NCBI GenBank assembly: GCA_052033915.1 | Contig: JBPOJF010000021.1 | Coordinates: 1-55,865, forward strand | Direction: 5' to 3' | Length of the DNA stretch: 55,865 nt | From: CALMZY01 sp052033915 | Lineage (GTDB): Bacteria > Verrucomicrobiota > Kiritimatiellia > CAIQIC01 > JAGNIJ01 | Program-made: the position numbers and the translations under genes | The notes under the pieces: generated by a model | Told to the model about the DNA's origin: nothing | What the model saw: only the letters and a program-made list of their open reading frames with translations | The model's database searches: none | Part shown: positions 41,068 through 48,884 of the stretch, in pieces | Layout of the letters: every line of letters begins with the position of its first letter | How positions within the stretch are numbered: the stretch's first letter is position 1

Positions 41068-41268
41068 AAAAAAAATACCCCACCACAAGTCGTTAGGGCA
41101 CTATCTCTGTACCTTGGATTATCAAGGTGGGTGCTCTGCCGGACGAACCTTGCTTCTCCCCCGGTTAGAGAGGAGATACGAAGTATTCATCCGAACGCCG
41201 AGCTCCCGATTCAACGTAATGTTGGGTCAGAGATATCGGCCCAGTCACGAACAAGGCAGGGTATTTTT
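41068..41268 (-). ncRNA. ssrS: Candidate 6S RNA
   Basis: About 200 bases upstream of rarA fold like 6S RNA. A long closing stem pairs AAAAATACCCTGCC at the 5' end with GGTGGGGTATTTTT at the 3' end, then GGGC with GCCC and TATCTCTG with CAGAGATA. An open, asymmetric bubble follows, whose 3' strand carries a small hairpin ACCTTG/CAAGGT. An irregular terminal stem contains GGA/TCC, GAA/TTC, CTT/AAG and TCTCC/GGAGA. The 3' strand text CACCTTGAT...CCAAGGTACAG and the 5' GGGCCGATATCT resemble E. coli 6S. A run of eight T ends it. 6S genes lie beside ygfA in proteobacteria and near rarA in Firmicutes; both neighbours are present here. No search was run. Confidence 0.72.
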
Positions 41269-41274
41269 CTTCGT

Positions 41275-41296
41275 CCCGACCCTCGAAGGGGTCGGG
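41275..41296. repeat. Hairpin upstream of the 6S-like gene
   Basis: CCCGACCC (41275-41282) pairs with GGGTCGGG (41289-41296) around a 6-base loop, flanked by ATTTTTC on one side and AAAAAT on the other. It lies between the small membrane ORF and the 6S-like gene. It could end the pheST transcript, although the minus-strand side is A-rich rather than U-rich. Confidence 0.5.
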
Positions 41297-41334
41297 AAAA
41301 ATCGGAACCCCGAATGGCAAAGAACACAATCTGC

Positions 41335-41538
41335 CTATTGTCCGGCCGACACCCTTAACGGTCGTCTTGCCGGAATCGCCATCGCCCCCCTGACGCCCCG
41401 CGATGTACGAACAATCAACGTTTCTTCAGCCGCCACACGGACCGGCTTGAAGAAAAACGCGCCCCAGGTTTCAAGCGCCGGACCTCCCAAGACGCCGGCG
41501 ATCAACAGGATCAGATTTTCAAACCATGACAGAATCAT
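41335..41538 (-). CDS. Small protein with hydrophobic N-terminus, 67 residues, unknown
   Basis: The frame from ATG 41538 has AGAGG nine bases upstream. It lies 28 bases after the pheT stop on the same strand. The first third is hydrophobic (ILSWFENLILLIAGVLGG), consistent with a membrane segment; the rest is basic (RTSRGVRGAMAIPARR). No family is recognised. It could be a true small membrane protein or a chance frame; the ribosome site and spacing favour the former slightly. Confidence 0.4.
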   Translation of the reverse strand: MILSWFENLILLIAGVLGGPALETWGAFFFKPVRVAAEETLIVRTSRGVRGAMAIPARRPLRVSAGQ

Positions 41539-41566
41539 GGGATTCAACCTCTGCCTTATTCTTTTC

Positions 41567-43978
41567 TCAGCCTTCCCGAACTTCCACTCCCAACTCTTCC
41601 TTCAAGGCGTTTTTAACCGCCTCGTGATACCGATTGGCATCCTCATCCGTTAATGTACGCTCCAGCGAGCGATATGTGAAGGAATAAGCCATACTTTTCT
41701 TTCCTGCGCCGATCCCCTCGCCGGCGAATATATCAAACAGCTCGACCTTTTCCAAATCTTTGGGCGCGACTTTGCCGACAATTTTCAGGACGTCGGCGTG
41801 CCGGACTTCCTGGTCCACCACGAAAGCGGCGTCCCGCGAAACGGACGGATACGCCGCCATCGGCGCAAACAACCTTCCCGAAAAAACATGGGCCAGAATG
41901 GGCGCCAGTTGGACTTCCAGGACGGCGACGGGTCCGACCATCCGCCACTCCCTGCGAATCTCGCTCTTCAGGAGCCCCATGACCCCGACGGGCTTGCCGT
42001 CCACCAGCAGGGACACGGCGTTTCCCGCCTCCAGGCAGTGCACGGACACCTTTTCATAGGCGTGATTCTCGATGTTCAGCGCCGCCATCAGGTCTTCCCA
42101 AATCCCCTTGATCCAAAGGAACATGTCCTCCGCCGAAACGGCCTTCCGGCGATCCAGCCCGGACCGGCCCACGGGCCCCATCAGCCCGATCGAGAGCAGT
42201 TCCTCCTCCGCCGGCTGTCCGCTGTCCTCCAGCCAGAACACCCGGCCGATTTCGAACAGCGCGGTTTCCTCGACCTGCCGCGCCAGGTTGCGGCCCATGG
42301 ATTCCACCATCTGGGGAACGAGGGACGGGCGCAGCGTCGCCTGCTCAAGGTTCACCGGATTCGGCAGCACGACGCGGCACTGGACATCCGTCGGATCGAA
42401 GAGATTCAGGAGCTGGTCGGAGACGAAACTGTAGTTCATCGTCTCGCGAAGACCCAGGCCCACCAGGCGCCGGCGGCACGCCATCAACGCCTGCGCCGGC
42501 CGGTCATCGGATCCCGGAACCAGCGCGGCCTTGGGCGCCGGAAGCGGAATCCTGTCCAATCCGTATATCCGCGCGAATTCCTCGATCAAATCCACTTCGC
42601 GTTCGAGGTCCACGCGGAACGCGGGAATATGCACGGTGCAGACGGCGTCGTTCGAATCGACGACGGAACTCAGAAGGAGCAGCGAACGGAACACCTGCCG
42701 GATTTCGTCGTTCGACACGTCGAGACCGAGGAGAGAGCGCACGCGGCCGAACCGGCAGTCGATCGTGCGCTCGGGCCGGGGCTTCGGGTACACATCGATC
42801 ACGCCCTTGGCCGGCGTGCCGCCGGCGTACTTCACCATCAGCATCGCCGCGCGGCGGCTCGACCAGGCGACCCGGTCGATGTCGATCCCCCGCTCGAAGC
42901 GGTACGACGATTCCGTCACCAGGCCGAGTTTCTTCGAGGTCGCGCGAACGTCCTGCGGCTTGAAACAGGCGCTCTCCAGGAGCACGGTCTTCGTCGTGTC
43001 CCGGATTTCGCTGCCGGCGCCGCCCATCACGCCCGCCACGGCCACGGGCTTGTGCGCGTCGGCGATCACCAGCATACTCGGCGTCAGCGGCCGGTCCACC
43101 CCGTCCAGCGTCGCCATCTTCTCGCCCTCAATCGCCCGGCGGACGATGATCATGCCTTCGTCCAGCAGGGACTGGTCGAACGCGTGCAGCGGCTGGCCGC
43201 ATTCGAGCATCACGTAGTTCGTGATGTCCACCACGTTGTTGATCGCGCGGATACCGCAGAGTTCCAGGCGCTTCCTCATCCACGCGGGAGACGGTCCGAT
43301 CCGGATATCGCTCAGAAGCCGCGCCGTGTACCGGGGACAGCCCTCCGCGTCGGCCACGTCCACGCTGGCCAGCTTCTCCACGGGCTCGTCGGATTCCGGA
43401 CCCTGGACATCCGGCCACTTGACCCACGTTCCGTACAGCGCCGCCACTTCGCGCGCAATCCCGAGGACGCTCAGGCAGTCCGGCCGGTTCGGCGTAATTT
43501 CCAGGTCCAGCACCGTCTCGGGCGGGCCGAGAACCTCGGAGAGAGGCGTGCCCGGCGCCCACTTCTCGTCGAGGATCATCAGGCCGGTATGATCCTCGGA
43601 GAGCTTGAGTTCGTCCTCCGCGCAAAGCATCCCCTCGGACACCACGCCGCGAATCTTCGCGGACTTCAGCGTCAGACCGTTCGGCAACGTCACGCCGGCG
43701 CGCGCGAACGGAACCTTGATGCCGGGCCGGACGTTCGGCGCGCCGCAGACCACGGTCATCTCGCCGGACCCGGTGTTGACCTTGCAGAGCGTGAGCTTGT
43801 CCGCGTTCGGGTGCTTGTGGACCTCGAGCACCTCGCCCACCACGACGCCCTCGAACGTCGAGCCGATCGTTTCGATCCCCTCGACCTCCGTGCCGGAAAA
43901 CGTCAGCTTGTCGGCGAGGCCCTGCGGCGTGTCGTCGAAATCAACGTATTCTTTCAGCCAACTGATCGGTAAACGCAT
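41567..43978 (-). CDS. pheT: Phenylalanyl-tRNA synthetase beta subunit
   Basis: The 803-residue beta subunit of the heterotetrameric PheRS. It starts MRLPISWLKEYVDF, then an EMAP-like tRNA-binding domain (VVVGEVLEVHKHPNADKLTLCKVNTG), B3/B4 editing region (DLEITPNRPDCLSVLGIAREVAALYG), B5 and a C-terminal anticodon-recognition ferredoxin-like domain (AAYPSVSRDAAFVVDQEV to FTYRSLERTLTDEDANRYHEAV). The length is standard. ATG 43978 is used in preference to the weak upstream start. It follows pheS by 59 bases, with a hairpin in the gap. Confidence 0.97.
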   Translation of the reverse strand: MRLPISWLKEYVDFDDTPQGLADKLTFSGTEVEGIETIGSTFEGVVVGEVLEVHKHPNADKLTLCKVNTGSGEMTVVCGAPNVRPGIKVPFARAGVTLPNGLTLKSAKIRGVVSEGMLCAEDELKLSEDHTGLMILDEKWAPGTPLSEVLGPPETVLDLEITPNRPDCLSVLGIAREVAALYGTWVKWPDVQGPESDEPVEKLASVDVADAEGCPRYTARLLSDIRIGPSPAWMRKRLELCGIRAINNVVDITNYVMLECGQPLHAFDQSLLDEGMIIVRRAIEGEKMATLDGVDRPLTPSMLVIADAHKPVAVAGVMGGAGSEIRDTTKTVLLESACFKPQDVRATSKKLGLVTESSYRFERGIDIDRVAWSSRRAAMLMVKYAGGTPAKGVIDVYPKPRPERTIDCRFGRVRSLLGLDVSNDEIRQVFRSLLLLSSVVDSNDAVCTVHIPAFRVDLEREVDLIEEFARIYGLDRIPLPAPKAALVPGSDDRPAQALMACRRRLVGLGLRETMNYSFVSDQLLNLFDPTDVQCRVVLPNPVNLEQATLRPSLVPQMVESMGRNLARQVEETALFEIGRVFWLEDSGQPAEEELLSIGLMGPVGRSGLDRRKAVSAEDMFLWIKGIWEDLMAALNIENHAYEKVSVHCLEAGNAVSLLVDGKPVGVMGLLKSEIRREWRMVGPVAVLEVQLAPILAHVFSGRLFAPMAAYPSVSRDAAFVVDQEVRHADVLKIVGKVAPKDLEKVELFDIFAGEGIGAGKKSMAYSFTYRSLERTLTDEDANRYHEAVKNALKEELGVEVREG

Positions 43979-43992
43979 ATACGCTCTCACTC

Positions 43993-44032
43993 GACCCTTG
44001 ACCCTTGGCGCCCATTCCGAGCGTCAAGGGTC
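43993..44032 (-). repeat. Hairpin between pheS and pheT
   Basis: GACCCTTGAC (43993-44002) pairs perfectly with GTCAAGGGTC (44023-44032), loop 20 bases. It begins 5 bases after the pheS stop. The unit TTGACCC is repeated inside the arm (CCCTTGACCCTTGG), suggesting growth from a short direct repeat. Confidence 0.65.
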
Positions 44033-44037
44033 CGGCG

Positions 44038-45054
44038 TCAAAACTGCTCCAAAAACCTCACGTCATTCTCGTACAGCATCCGGATATCCGGAATGCCGTA
44101 CAGGATCATCGCGATGCGTTCGACGCCCATGCCGAACGCGTAGCCGGTGAATTCCTCCGGGTCATAGCCGACGATATCAAACACCTTCGGATTCACCATG
44201 CCCGCCCCGGAAATCTCGATCCAGCCGCTGAACTTGCAGACACGGCAGCCCTTGCCGCCGCAAACGTGGCACGAAAAATCGTACTCCACGCTCGGCTCCG
44301 TGAACGGGAAGAAATGCGGCCGGAAACGGATGTTCACGCCGGGCCCCATCAACCGGCGCGCGAAATGCGTCAGGTCGCCCTTCAGTTCCGCCATCGACAC
44401 ACGGCGGTCCACGTACAGACCTTCGATCTGATGGAAGTTCGCGCTGTGCGTCGCATCCGTCGTGTCGCGCCGGTAGCAGCGGCCCGGGGCGATGATCCGC
44501 ACGGGCGGCTTCTGCTTCTCCATCACGCGGATCTGCACCGGCGAGGTCTGCGTCCGCAACAGTTGGCCGGTCTTCAGGTAGAACGTGTCCTGCGTGTCGC
44601 GCGAGGGGTGATCCGCCGGCGTGTTCAGCGCGTCGAAGTTGTGGTACTCGGTCTCGATATCCGGCCCGTCGGCCACCGTGAAACCCATCGACCGGAAGAT
44701 GTCGACCGTCCGCTCGATGACCTGCGTCACCGGGTGCCGCGATCCGAGCCCGCGCCAGCGGCCGGGCAGCGTGTAGTCGAACGCCGCGGGGCCCGTGGAC
44801 GCCGCCGACTTCTGCAACTCCTGCTTGCGGGCGTTCACCAGGTTCTGAAGCTCGTTTTTCAGCTCGTTGGCCAGACGCCCGACGTCGCGGCGGTCGGCGG
44901 CGGGAAGATTGCGGAGATGGTCCATGATCTCCGGCACGCGCCCGTTGCGGCCGAGGTACTTGATGCGGACCGCCTCCAGCGCGGCGGCATCCGTCGCCGC
45001 TGCGGCTTCCGCCAGCGCCGCCTGCTTCAAAGCTGTCAGTTCCTGCGCGTTCAT
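44038..45054 (-). CDS. pheS: Phenylalanyl-tRNA synthetase alpha subunit
   Basis: The 338-residue catalytic subunit. The N-terminal helical coiled-coil (ALEAVRIKYLGRNGRVPEIM) precedes the class II core: motif 1 HPVTQVIERTVDIF, GFTVADGPDIETEYHNFDALNTPADHPSRD, motif 2 PVRIIAPGRCYRRDTTDATHSANFHQIEGLYVD, and motif 3 GYAFGMGVERIAMILYGIPDIR. A CHVCGGKGCRVCKFSGWIE segment is usual for the family. ATG 45054 is directly adjacent to the first TTTTCCAA-type palindrome, and there is no clear Shine-Dalgarno. Confidence 0.97.
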   Translation of the reverse strand: MNAQELTALKQAALAEAAAATDAAALEAVRIKYLGRNGRVPEIMDHLRNLPAADRRDVGRLANELKNELQNLVNARKQELQKSAASTGPAAFDYTLPGRWRGLGSRHPVTQVIERTVDIFRSMGFTVADGPDIETEYHNFDALNTPADHPSRDTQDTFYLKTGQLLRTQTSPVQIRVMEKQKPPVRIIAPGRCYRRDTTDATHSANFHQIEGLYVDRRVSMAELKGDLTHFARRLMGPGVNIRFRPHFFPFTEPSVEYDFSCHVCGGKGCRVCKFSGWIEISGAGMVNPKVFDIVGYDPEEFTGYAFGMGVERIAMILYGIPDIRMLYENDVRFLEQF

Positions 45055-45104
45055 TTTTCCAAGGGTTGGAAAATCCGTGGCCCCTTTTTCCAAGGCTTGG
45101 AAAA
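45055..45104. repeat. Two TTTTCCAA-type palindromes upstream of pheS
   Basis: TTTTCCAAGGGTTGGAAAA (45055-45073) and TTTTCCAAGGCTTGGAAAA (45086-45104) are 19-base near-perfect palindromes with 31-base spacing. The first touches the pheS start codon. Degenerate copies occur after proA at 8294-8310 and near 8333-8350. They could be a short dispersed repeat, or operators of a dimeric regulator. Confidence 0.7.
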
Positions 45105-45220
45105 TAAAACGGCGGCGGCTTTTTGTCACGCCGGGAATTGGACGCGGTTCGTGTTAGGTTGCGTTTTTGAACGTTTCAAGGGTACTGTGGGTCAAACGGT
45201 ATTCATCACGGAGAAACAAC

Positions 45221-46726
45221 ATGCCGAAACCCATCGCCGCCCTCTGCGCCGCCGTGCTCCTGCTCTCCGTCCTGCCTTCCCACGCCGCGGACGGACCGCG
45301 CCTGAAGGACGTGAAGGACGTGATCGTGAAGATCTACACCTACCATGACCTGCCGGACTACCAGAACCCGTGGAGCATGCGCGGGACGTTCGCCTCGACC
45401 GGCTCCGGCTGCATCATCAAAGGCAAGCGTATCCTGACCAACGCGCACGTGGTCAGCGAACAGACGTTCATCCAGGTCCGCCGCTACGGCCAGTCCCGGC
45501 GCATCCCGGCCCGCGTCGTCGCCGTGTCGCACGCGGCCGACGTGGCGCTGTTGACCGTGGATGAGCCGGACTTTTTCGACGGCGTGGAGCCGCTCGACTT
45601 CGGCACGCTGCCGCGGGCGCAGCAGGAAGTGCTGGTGTACGGGTTCCCGCTGGGCGGCGACACGCTGAGCATCACGAAGGGCGTCGTCTCCCGCATCGAG
45701 CACACGACGTACGCGCACAGCGCCTGCAATTTCCTTGCATGTCAGATCGACGCGGCGATCAACCCGGGCAACAGCGGCGGGCCGGCGATCGTGGACGGCG
45801 CGATCGTCGGGGTCGCCATGCAGGGCATCAGCCAGGCGGACAACATCGGGTATATCGTGCCGGTCCCGATCATCGAGCATGTCCTGAAGGATCTCGATGA
45901 CGGCCGCTACGACGGCTTTCCGAGCCTCGGCGTCGTCATGCAGGGGATGGAAAATCCGGACCTCAAGAAGAAGTACGGCATGGCGCCGAAGCAAACCGGC
46001 ATGCTGGCGGTCAAGGTCGTCCGCGGGTCGCCGGCCGAATCGGCGCTGAAGGAGGGCGATGTCCTGCTCTCCATCGAGGGCCACCGGATCGCGGATGACG
46101 GGACCGTGGATTTCCGGGACAAGGAGCGCACGAGCATTTCGTACTACATCCAGGCGCATCAGATCGGGGAGAAGCTGCAGTTGGAGGTCCTGCGCGACGG
46201 CAAGCCCCAACCGATCGAGGTTCTGCTGAGCCGGTCGCTGGAGAAGGATTGGCTGATCCCGAACGATCAGTACGACGTCCTGCCCCGCTATTATGTTTAC
46301 GGCGGCATCCTGTTCTGCCCGCTGACGGTCAACCTGCTGAAATCGTGGGGCGGGAACTGGTACGCGACCGCGCCGCAGGAACTGACCTCCCTGCTGCGAT
46401 TCAATTATGTTACGGACGAGCGGGACGAGGTCGTCGTGGCGCTCAAGGTCCTCGCCGCGCCCGTGAACCAGGGCTACCAGGATCTGTCGAACTGGATCAT
46501 CACCGAGGTGAACGGCCGGAAGGTGCGCAATCTCCGCGAACTGGTGGACCTGATCGAGACCGGAACCGACCCGTTCGTCACCTTCAAGAATACATGGGGA
46601 CATCAGATTGTGCTGGACCGCGCCCGGGTCGCGGCGGCCCAAGCCCAGATTCTCGCCACGTACCGGATTCCCGAAGACCGCTCGCCGGACCTGAGGAACC
46701 ATGAAAAGATCGGCCAGGTTCTGTAA
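45221..46726 (+). CDS. Deg/HtrA-like secreted serine protease with PDZ domains
   Basis: A second Deg-type protease of 501 residues. It has a signal peptide (MPKPIAALCAAVLLLSVLPSHA), then a protease domain with His76 (LTNAHVV), Asp107 (SHAADVALL) and Ser185 (NPGNSGGPA). Two PDZ-like regions follow: one around 245-345 (FPSLGVVMQGMENPDL, GSPAESALKEGDVLLSIEGH) and one near the C-terminus (WIITEVNGRKVRNLRELVDLIE). A long region between them (VYGGILFCPLTVNLLKSWG) resembles plant Deg proteases. It is likely exported. GGAG lies seven bases before ATG 45221. It overlaps the DUF218 gene by 26 bases. Confidence 0.88.
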   Translation: MPKPIAALCAAVLLLSVLPSHAADGPRLKDVKDVIVKIYTYHDLPDYQNPWSMRGTFASTGSGCIIKGKRILTNAHVVSEQTFIQVRRYGQSRRIPARVVAVSHAADVALLTVDEPDFFDGVEPLDFGTLPRAQQEVLVYGFPLGGDTLSITKGVVSRIEHTTYAHSACNFLACQIDAAINPGNSGGPAIVDGAIVGVAMQGISQADNIGYIVPVPIIEHVLKDLDDGRYDGFPSLGVVMQGMENPDLKKKYGMAPKQTGMLAVKVVRGSPAESALKEGDVLLSIEGHRIADDGTVDFRDKERTSISYYIQAHQIGEKLQLEVLRDGKPQPIEVLLSRSLEKDWLIPNDQYDVLPRYYVYGGILFCPLTVNLLKSWGGNWYATAPQELTSLLRFNYVTDERDEVVVALKVLAAPVNQGYQDLSNWIITEVNGRKVRNLRELVDLIETGTDPFVTFKNTWGHQIVLDRARVAAAQAQILATYRIPEDRSPDLRNHEKIGQVL

Positions 46727-47405
46727 GGCCCTGCTGATGGCCGCGGGCGCCGCCGCGATCGGGCTGGGCGCGCTTTGCTTCACGCCGATCCCGTGGCGCC
46801 TCTACCGCTGGCTGGGCAGCGATCCCTTTGTTCTCGACCGGAACCCGGATTACATCGTGATCCTGGGCGGCGGCGGAATCCCGAGCGAGTCGGGCCTGAT
46901 GCGAACCTACGAAGGAGCCGCGGCGGCGAAGCAATTCCCCGCCGCCGGAATCATTGTCGCCTTGCCGTCGCCGTCCGATGCGGACGACGACGCCGCAAGC
47001 CGCATGCGCCGCGAACTGGTCATCCGCGGCGTCCGTGAGAAGCGGATCGCGAGCGAATTGCGCGGACGCAACACCCGGGAACAGGCGCTGGAGATCGCGA
47101 AACAGATCCATCCCGGCCGCCACACCGTCCTGCTGGTGACCTCGCCGGAGCATCTCAAACGCGCCCTGAAGGCCTTCCGGAAAGCGGGTTGTCGGTATGT
47201 CGCCGGCCGGCCCGCATACCAGGCATCGGTCGAATCGGACCTGACCTACAAAGCGGATTCCCTCGGAGGTTCGGCCATCCCCGCGCCCGATGTCGGCGGC
47301 CGCCTGACGCTGCGATACACCTTCTGGACCAACACGCGATACCTGGCCGACAGCGCGCGGGAACTGTGCGCGCTGGGGTATTACCGGTTGAAGGGGTGGA
47401 TTTGA
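46701..47405 (+). CDS. DUF218 (YdcF/SanA-like) membrane protein
   Basis: The 234-residue protein has an N-terminal membrane segment (about 8-28, FCKALLMAAGAAAIGLGALCF) followed by a DUF218 domain: PDYIVILGGGGIPSESGLMRTYEGAAAAKQF, GIIVALPSP, NTREQALEIAKQI, and TVLLVTSPEHLKRALKAFRKAG. The family is linked to envelope or vancomycin-tolerance phenotypes in SanA, with unknown biochemistry. The start overlaps the protease gene by 26 bases, implying coupling. A 20-bp hairpin follows its stop. Confidence 0.85.
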   Translation: MKRSARFCKALLMAAGAAAIGLGALCFTPIPWRLYRWLGSDPFVLDRNPDYIVILGGGGIPSESGLMRTYEGAAAAKQFPAAGIIVALPSPSDADDDAASRMRRELVIRGVREKRIASELRGRNTREQALEIAKQIHPGRHTVLLVTSPEHLKRALKAFRKAGCRYVAGRPAYQASVESDLTYKADSLGGSAIPAPDVGGRLTLRYTFWTNTRYLADSARELCALGYYRLKGWI

Positions 47406-47406
47406 G

Positions 47407-47481
47407 GAACCCTGAAACCGGAAACCGGAGTGAAGGAAGACCGAAGGCAACTCAGGTCTCAGGTTTCCGGTTTCAGGGTTC
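47407..47481. repeat. 20-bp perfect hairpin between convergent genes
   Basis: GAACCCTGAAACCGGAAACC (47407-47426) pairs perfectly with 47462-47481 around a 35-base loop. It begins one base after the DUF218 stop and lies 57 bases before the end of rplT on the opposite strand. The arm itself has an internal GAAACCGGAAACC repetition. It could act as a bidirectional 3'-end structure. Confidence 0.8.
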
Positions 47482-47537
47482 TGTTACGACAAGTGATGGA
47501 TTCAGGAGTCACCGTCACTCCGCCACTCTCATTGTCG

Positions 47538-47894
47538 CTAGGCGACCTTGGCCTTCGCGAGTTCCGCGATCTTCACGAACCCCTGCGGGTCGTGGATGGC
47601 GATCTCGGAAAGCATCTTGCGGTTCAGGGTGACACCCGCCTTCTGAAGGCCCTCGATCAAACGGTTGTAGTTCATCCCGTTGGCTTCGCAGGCGGCGGAC
47701 AGGCGCTGGATCCAGAGGCCGCGGAATTCGCGTTTCCTCAGAAGACGGTGACGGGTGCTGAGGACCATCGCGCGATCGACCGCCTCGGTGGCCTGGCGGA
47801 AAAGTTTGCTGCGATTGCCGCGGAACCCCTTGGCCAAGGCCAGGCGGCGTTTCCTTCTCTGACGGGAAGCGGGTGCGGTGGTTACTCTGGGCAT
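47538..47894 (-). CDS. rplT: 50S ribosomal protein L20
   Basis: The 118-residue L20 has the basic N-terminus ASRQRRKRRLALAKGFRGNRSKLFRQA, LRKREFRGLWIQRLSAACEANGMNYNRLIEGLQKA and LNRKMLSEIAIHDPQGF. GAGGAG lies nine bases before ATG 47894. It follows rpmI closely, and in other bacteria L20 represses its own operon through a leader RNA. Confidence 0.98.
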   Translation of the reverse strand: MPRVTTAPASRQRRKRRLALAKGFRGNRSKLFRQATEAVDRAMVLSTRHRLLRKREFRGLWIQRLSAACEANGMNYNRLIEGLQKAGVTLNRKMLSEIAIHDPQGFVKIAELAKAKVA

Positions 47895-47922
47895 GGTGAA
47901 AGTCTCCTCGAAAAATACTTGC

Positions 47923-48120
47923 TTATTTACCCAATGTCCTCGATATGCGGGCGTGGTCGGCATCGGACACGATCCCGCCGCCGCGCAACTGGCGCTTGCG
48001 TTTACGGCTCTTCTGTCCGAGCAGGTGGCCGCGGTTGGCCTTCCCGAATTTCAGTTTGCCTTTCTTGGTCCGGCGAAACCGCTTCGCAACAGCCTTCTTC
48101 GTCTTTTGCTTGATCTTCAT
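47923..48120 (-). CDS. rpmI: 50S ribosomal protein L35
   Basis: The 65-residue protein has the L35 pattern KIKQKTKKAVAKRFRRTKKGKLKFGKANRGHLLGQKSRKRKRQLR and ends SDADHARISRTLGK. GAGG lies six bases before ATG 48120. It is 28 bases upstream of rplT, in the usual infC-rpmI-rplT order. Confidence 0.97.
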   Translation of the reverse strand: MKIKQKTKKAVAKRFRRTKKGKLKFGKANRGHLLGQKSRKRKRQLRGGGIVSDADHARISRTLGK

Positions 48121-48215
48121 ATTCAGCCTCGTCTTCCGTACAGAAGAAACGGCGGTTTGTACGCCAGAATGGACGCCGCGTCCAGCATTTTTCAAAGGAA
48201 ATGTTGAGCAGCCGG

Positions 48216-48242
48216 CCTTCGCCCTGAGGCTCAGGCCGAAGG
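48216..48242 (-). repeat. Hairpin between infC and rpmI
   Basis: CCTTCGCCCTGA (48216-48227) pairs with TCAGGCCGAAGG (48231-48242) with one mismatch and a 3-base loop, starting 33 bases after the infC stop. It is either another intergenic repeat hairpin or part of an L20/L35 control region. Confidence 0.5.
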
Positions 48243-48275
48243 GAAACCGCTTCGACGATGACGGCCCCCTCTGTT

Positions 48276-48845
48276 TCAGCCCTGCGCCGGCTTCCCTGAC
48301 TTCTCCTGCTGGGCCTGCTGCTGTTTGGCCCTCGTGCTCGGACGGGGCGTAAGCAGCATGAACAGGTTGCGGCCGAGGAACTTCGGGGTTTGCTCAGGAA
48401 CGGCGATATCCTGGCAGTCCCGGATGACGCGGTTCATGACCTCGAACCCGATATCCTGGTGGGCGTTTTCGCGGCCCCGGAAGAAACATCCGACCTTGAC
48501 CCGGTGCCCGGCCATGATGAACTCGCGCGCACGGCGGACCTTGGTCTGGTAGTCGTGGTCGCCGACGTTCGGATGGAACTGGATCTCCTTGACCCTCGTC
48601 GCCGACTGGTTTTTCCGGGCCTGCTTGCTCTTCTTCTCGAGCTCGTATTTGTATTTGCCGAAATCCATGATCCGGCAAACAGGGGGCTGGGCATTGGGCG
48701 CAATCTCGACCAGGTCCATGCCGAGAACCTCGGCTTTCGCCATCGCCTCGCGCGTGGTCATGATACCGAGCGCCTCGCCATCGGGGCCAACGCACCGGAT
48801 CGACGGAACCCGGATGCGGTTGTTTACTCGAACGAATGTTTGAAT
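48276..48845 (-). CDS. infC: Translation initiation factor IF-3 (AUU start)
   Basis: Binds the 30S subunit, prevents 50S joining and checks start codons. The 189-residue product reads from an ATT at 48845: the next residues, QTFVRVNNRIRVPSIRCVGPDGEALGIMTTREAM, are the standard IF-3 N-terminus. AGGAGG (complement of 48852-48857) is six bases before the ATT. An ATG lies only at 48761, well inside the N-domain, so ATT is the credible start, as in E. coli infC, where the AUU start allows IF-3 to repress its own synthesis. The C-domain (FHPNVGDHDYQTKVRRAREFIMAGHRVKVGCFFRGRE) is normal; a Gln-rich tail follows. Confidence 0.95.
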   Translation of the reverse strand: MQTFVRVNNRIRVPSIRCVGPDGEALGIMTTREAMAKAEVLGMDLVEIAPNAQPPVCRIMDFGKYKYELEKKSKQARKNQSATRVKEIQFHPNVGDHDYQTKVRRAREFIMAGHRVKVGCFFRGRENAHQDIGFEVMNRVIRDCQDIAVPEQTPKFLGRNLFMLLTPRPSTRAKQQQAQQEKSGKPAQG

Positions 48846-48884
48846 GGGCTGCCTCCTGTGTGGAAGAGATCCCCTGCCCGGACC

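Noticed and set aside
41068..41268. Signal recognition particle RNA in the rarA upstream gap
   Set aside because: The GGAAG/AGCA apical signature of SRP RNA is absent on both strands, and the 6S-type fold explains the region better.
46584..47450. Minus-strand frame reading HSGFRFQGS opposite the DUF218 gene
   Set aside because: Created by the 20-bp hairpin repeat and the antisense of a real gene.
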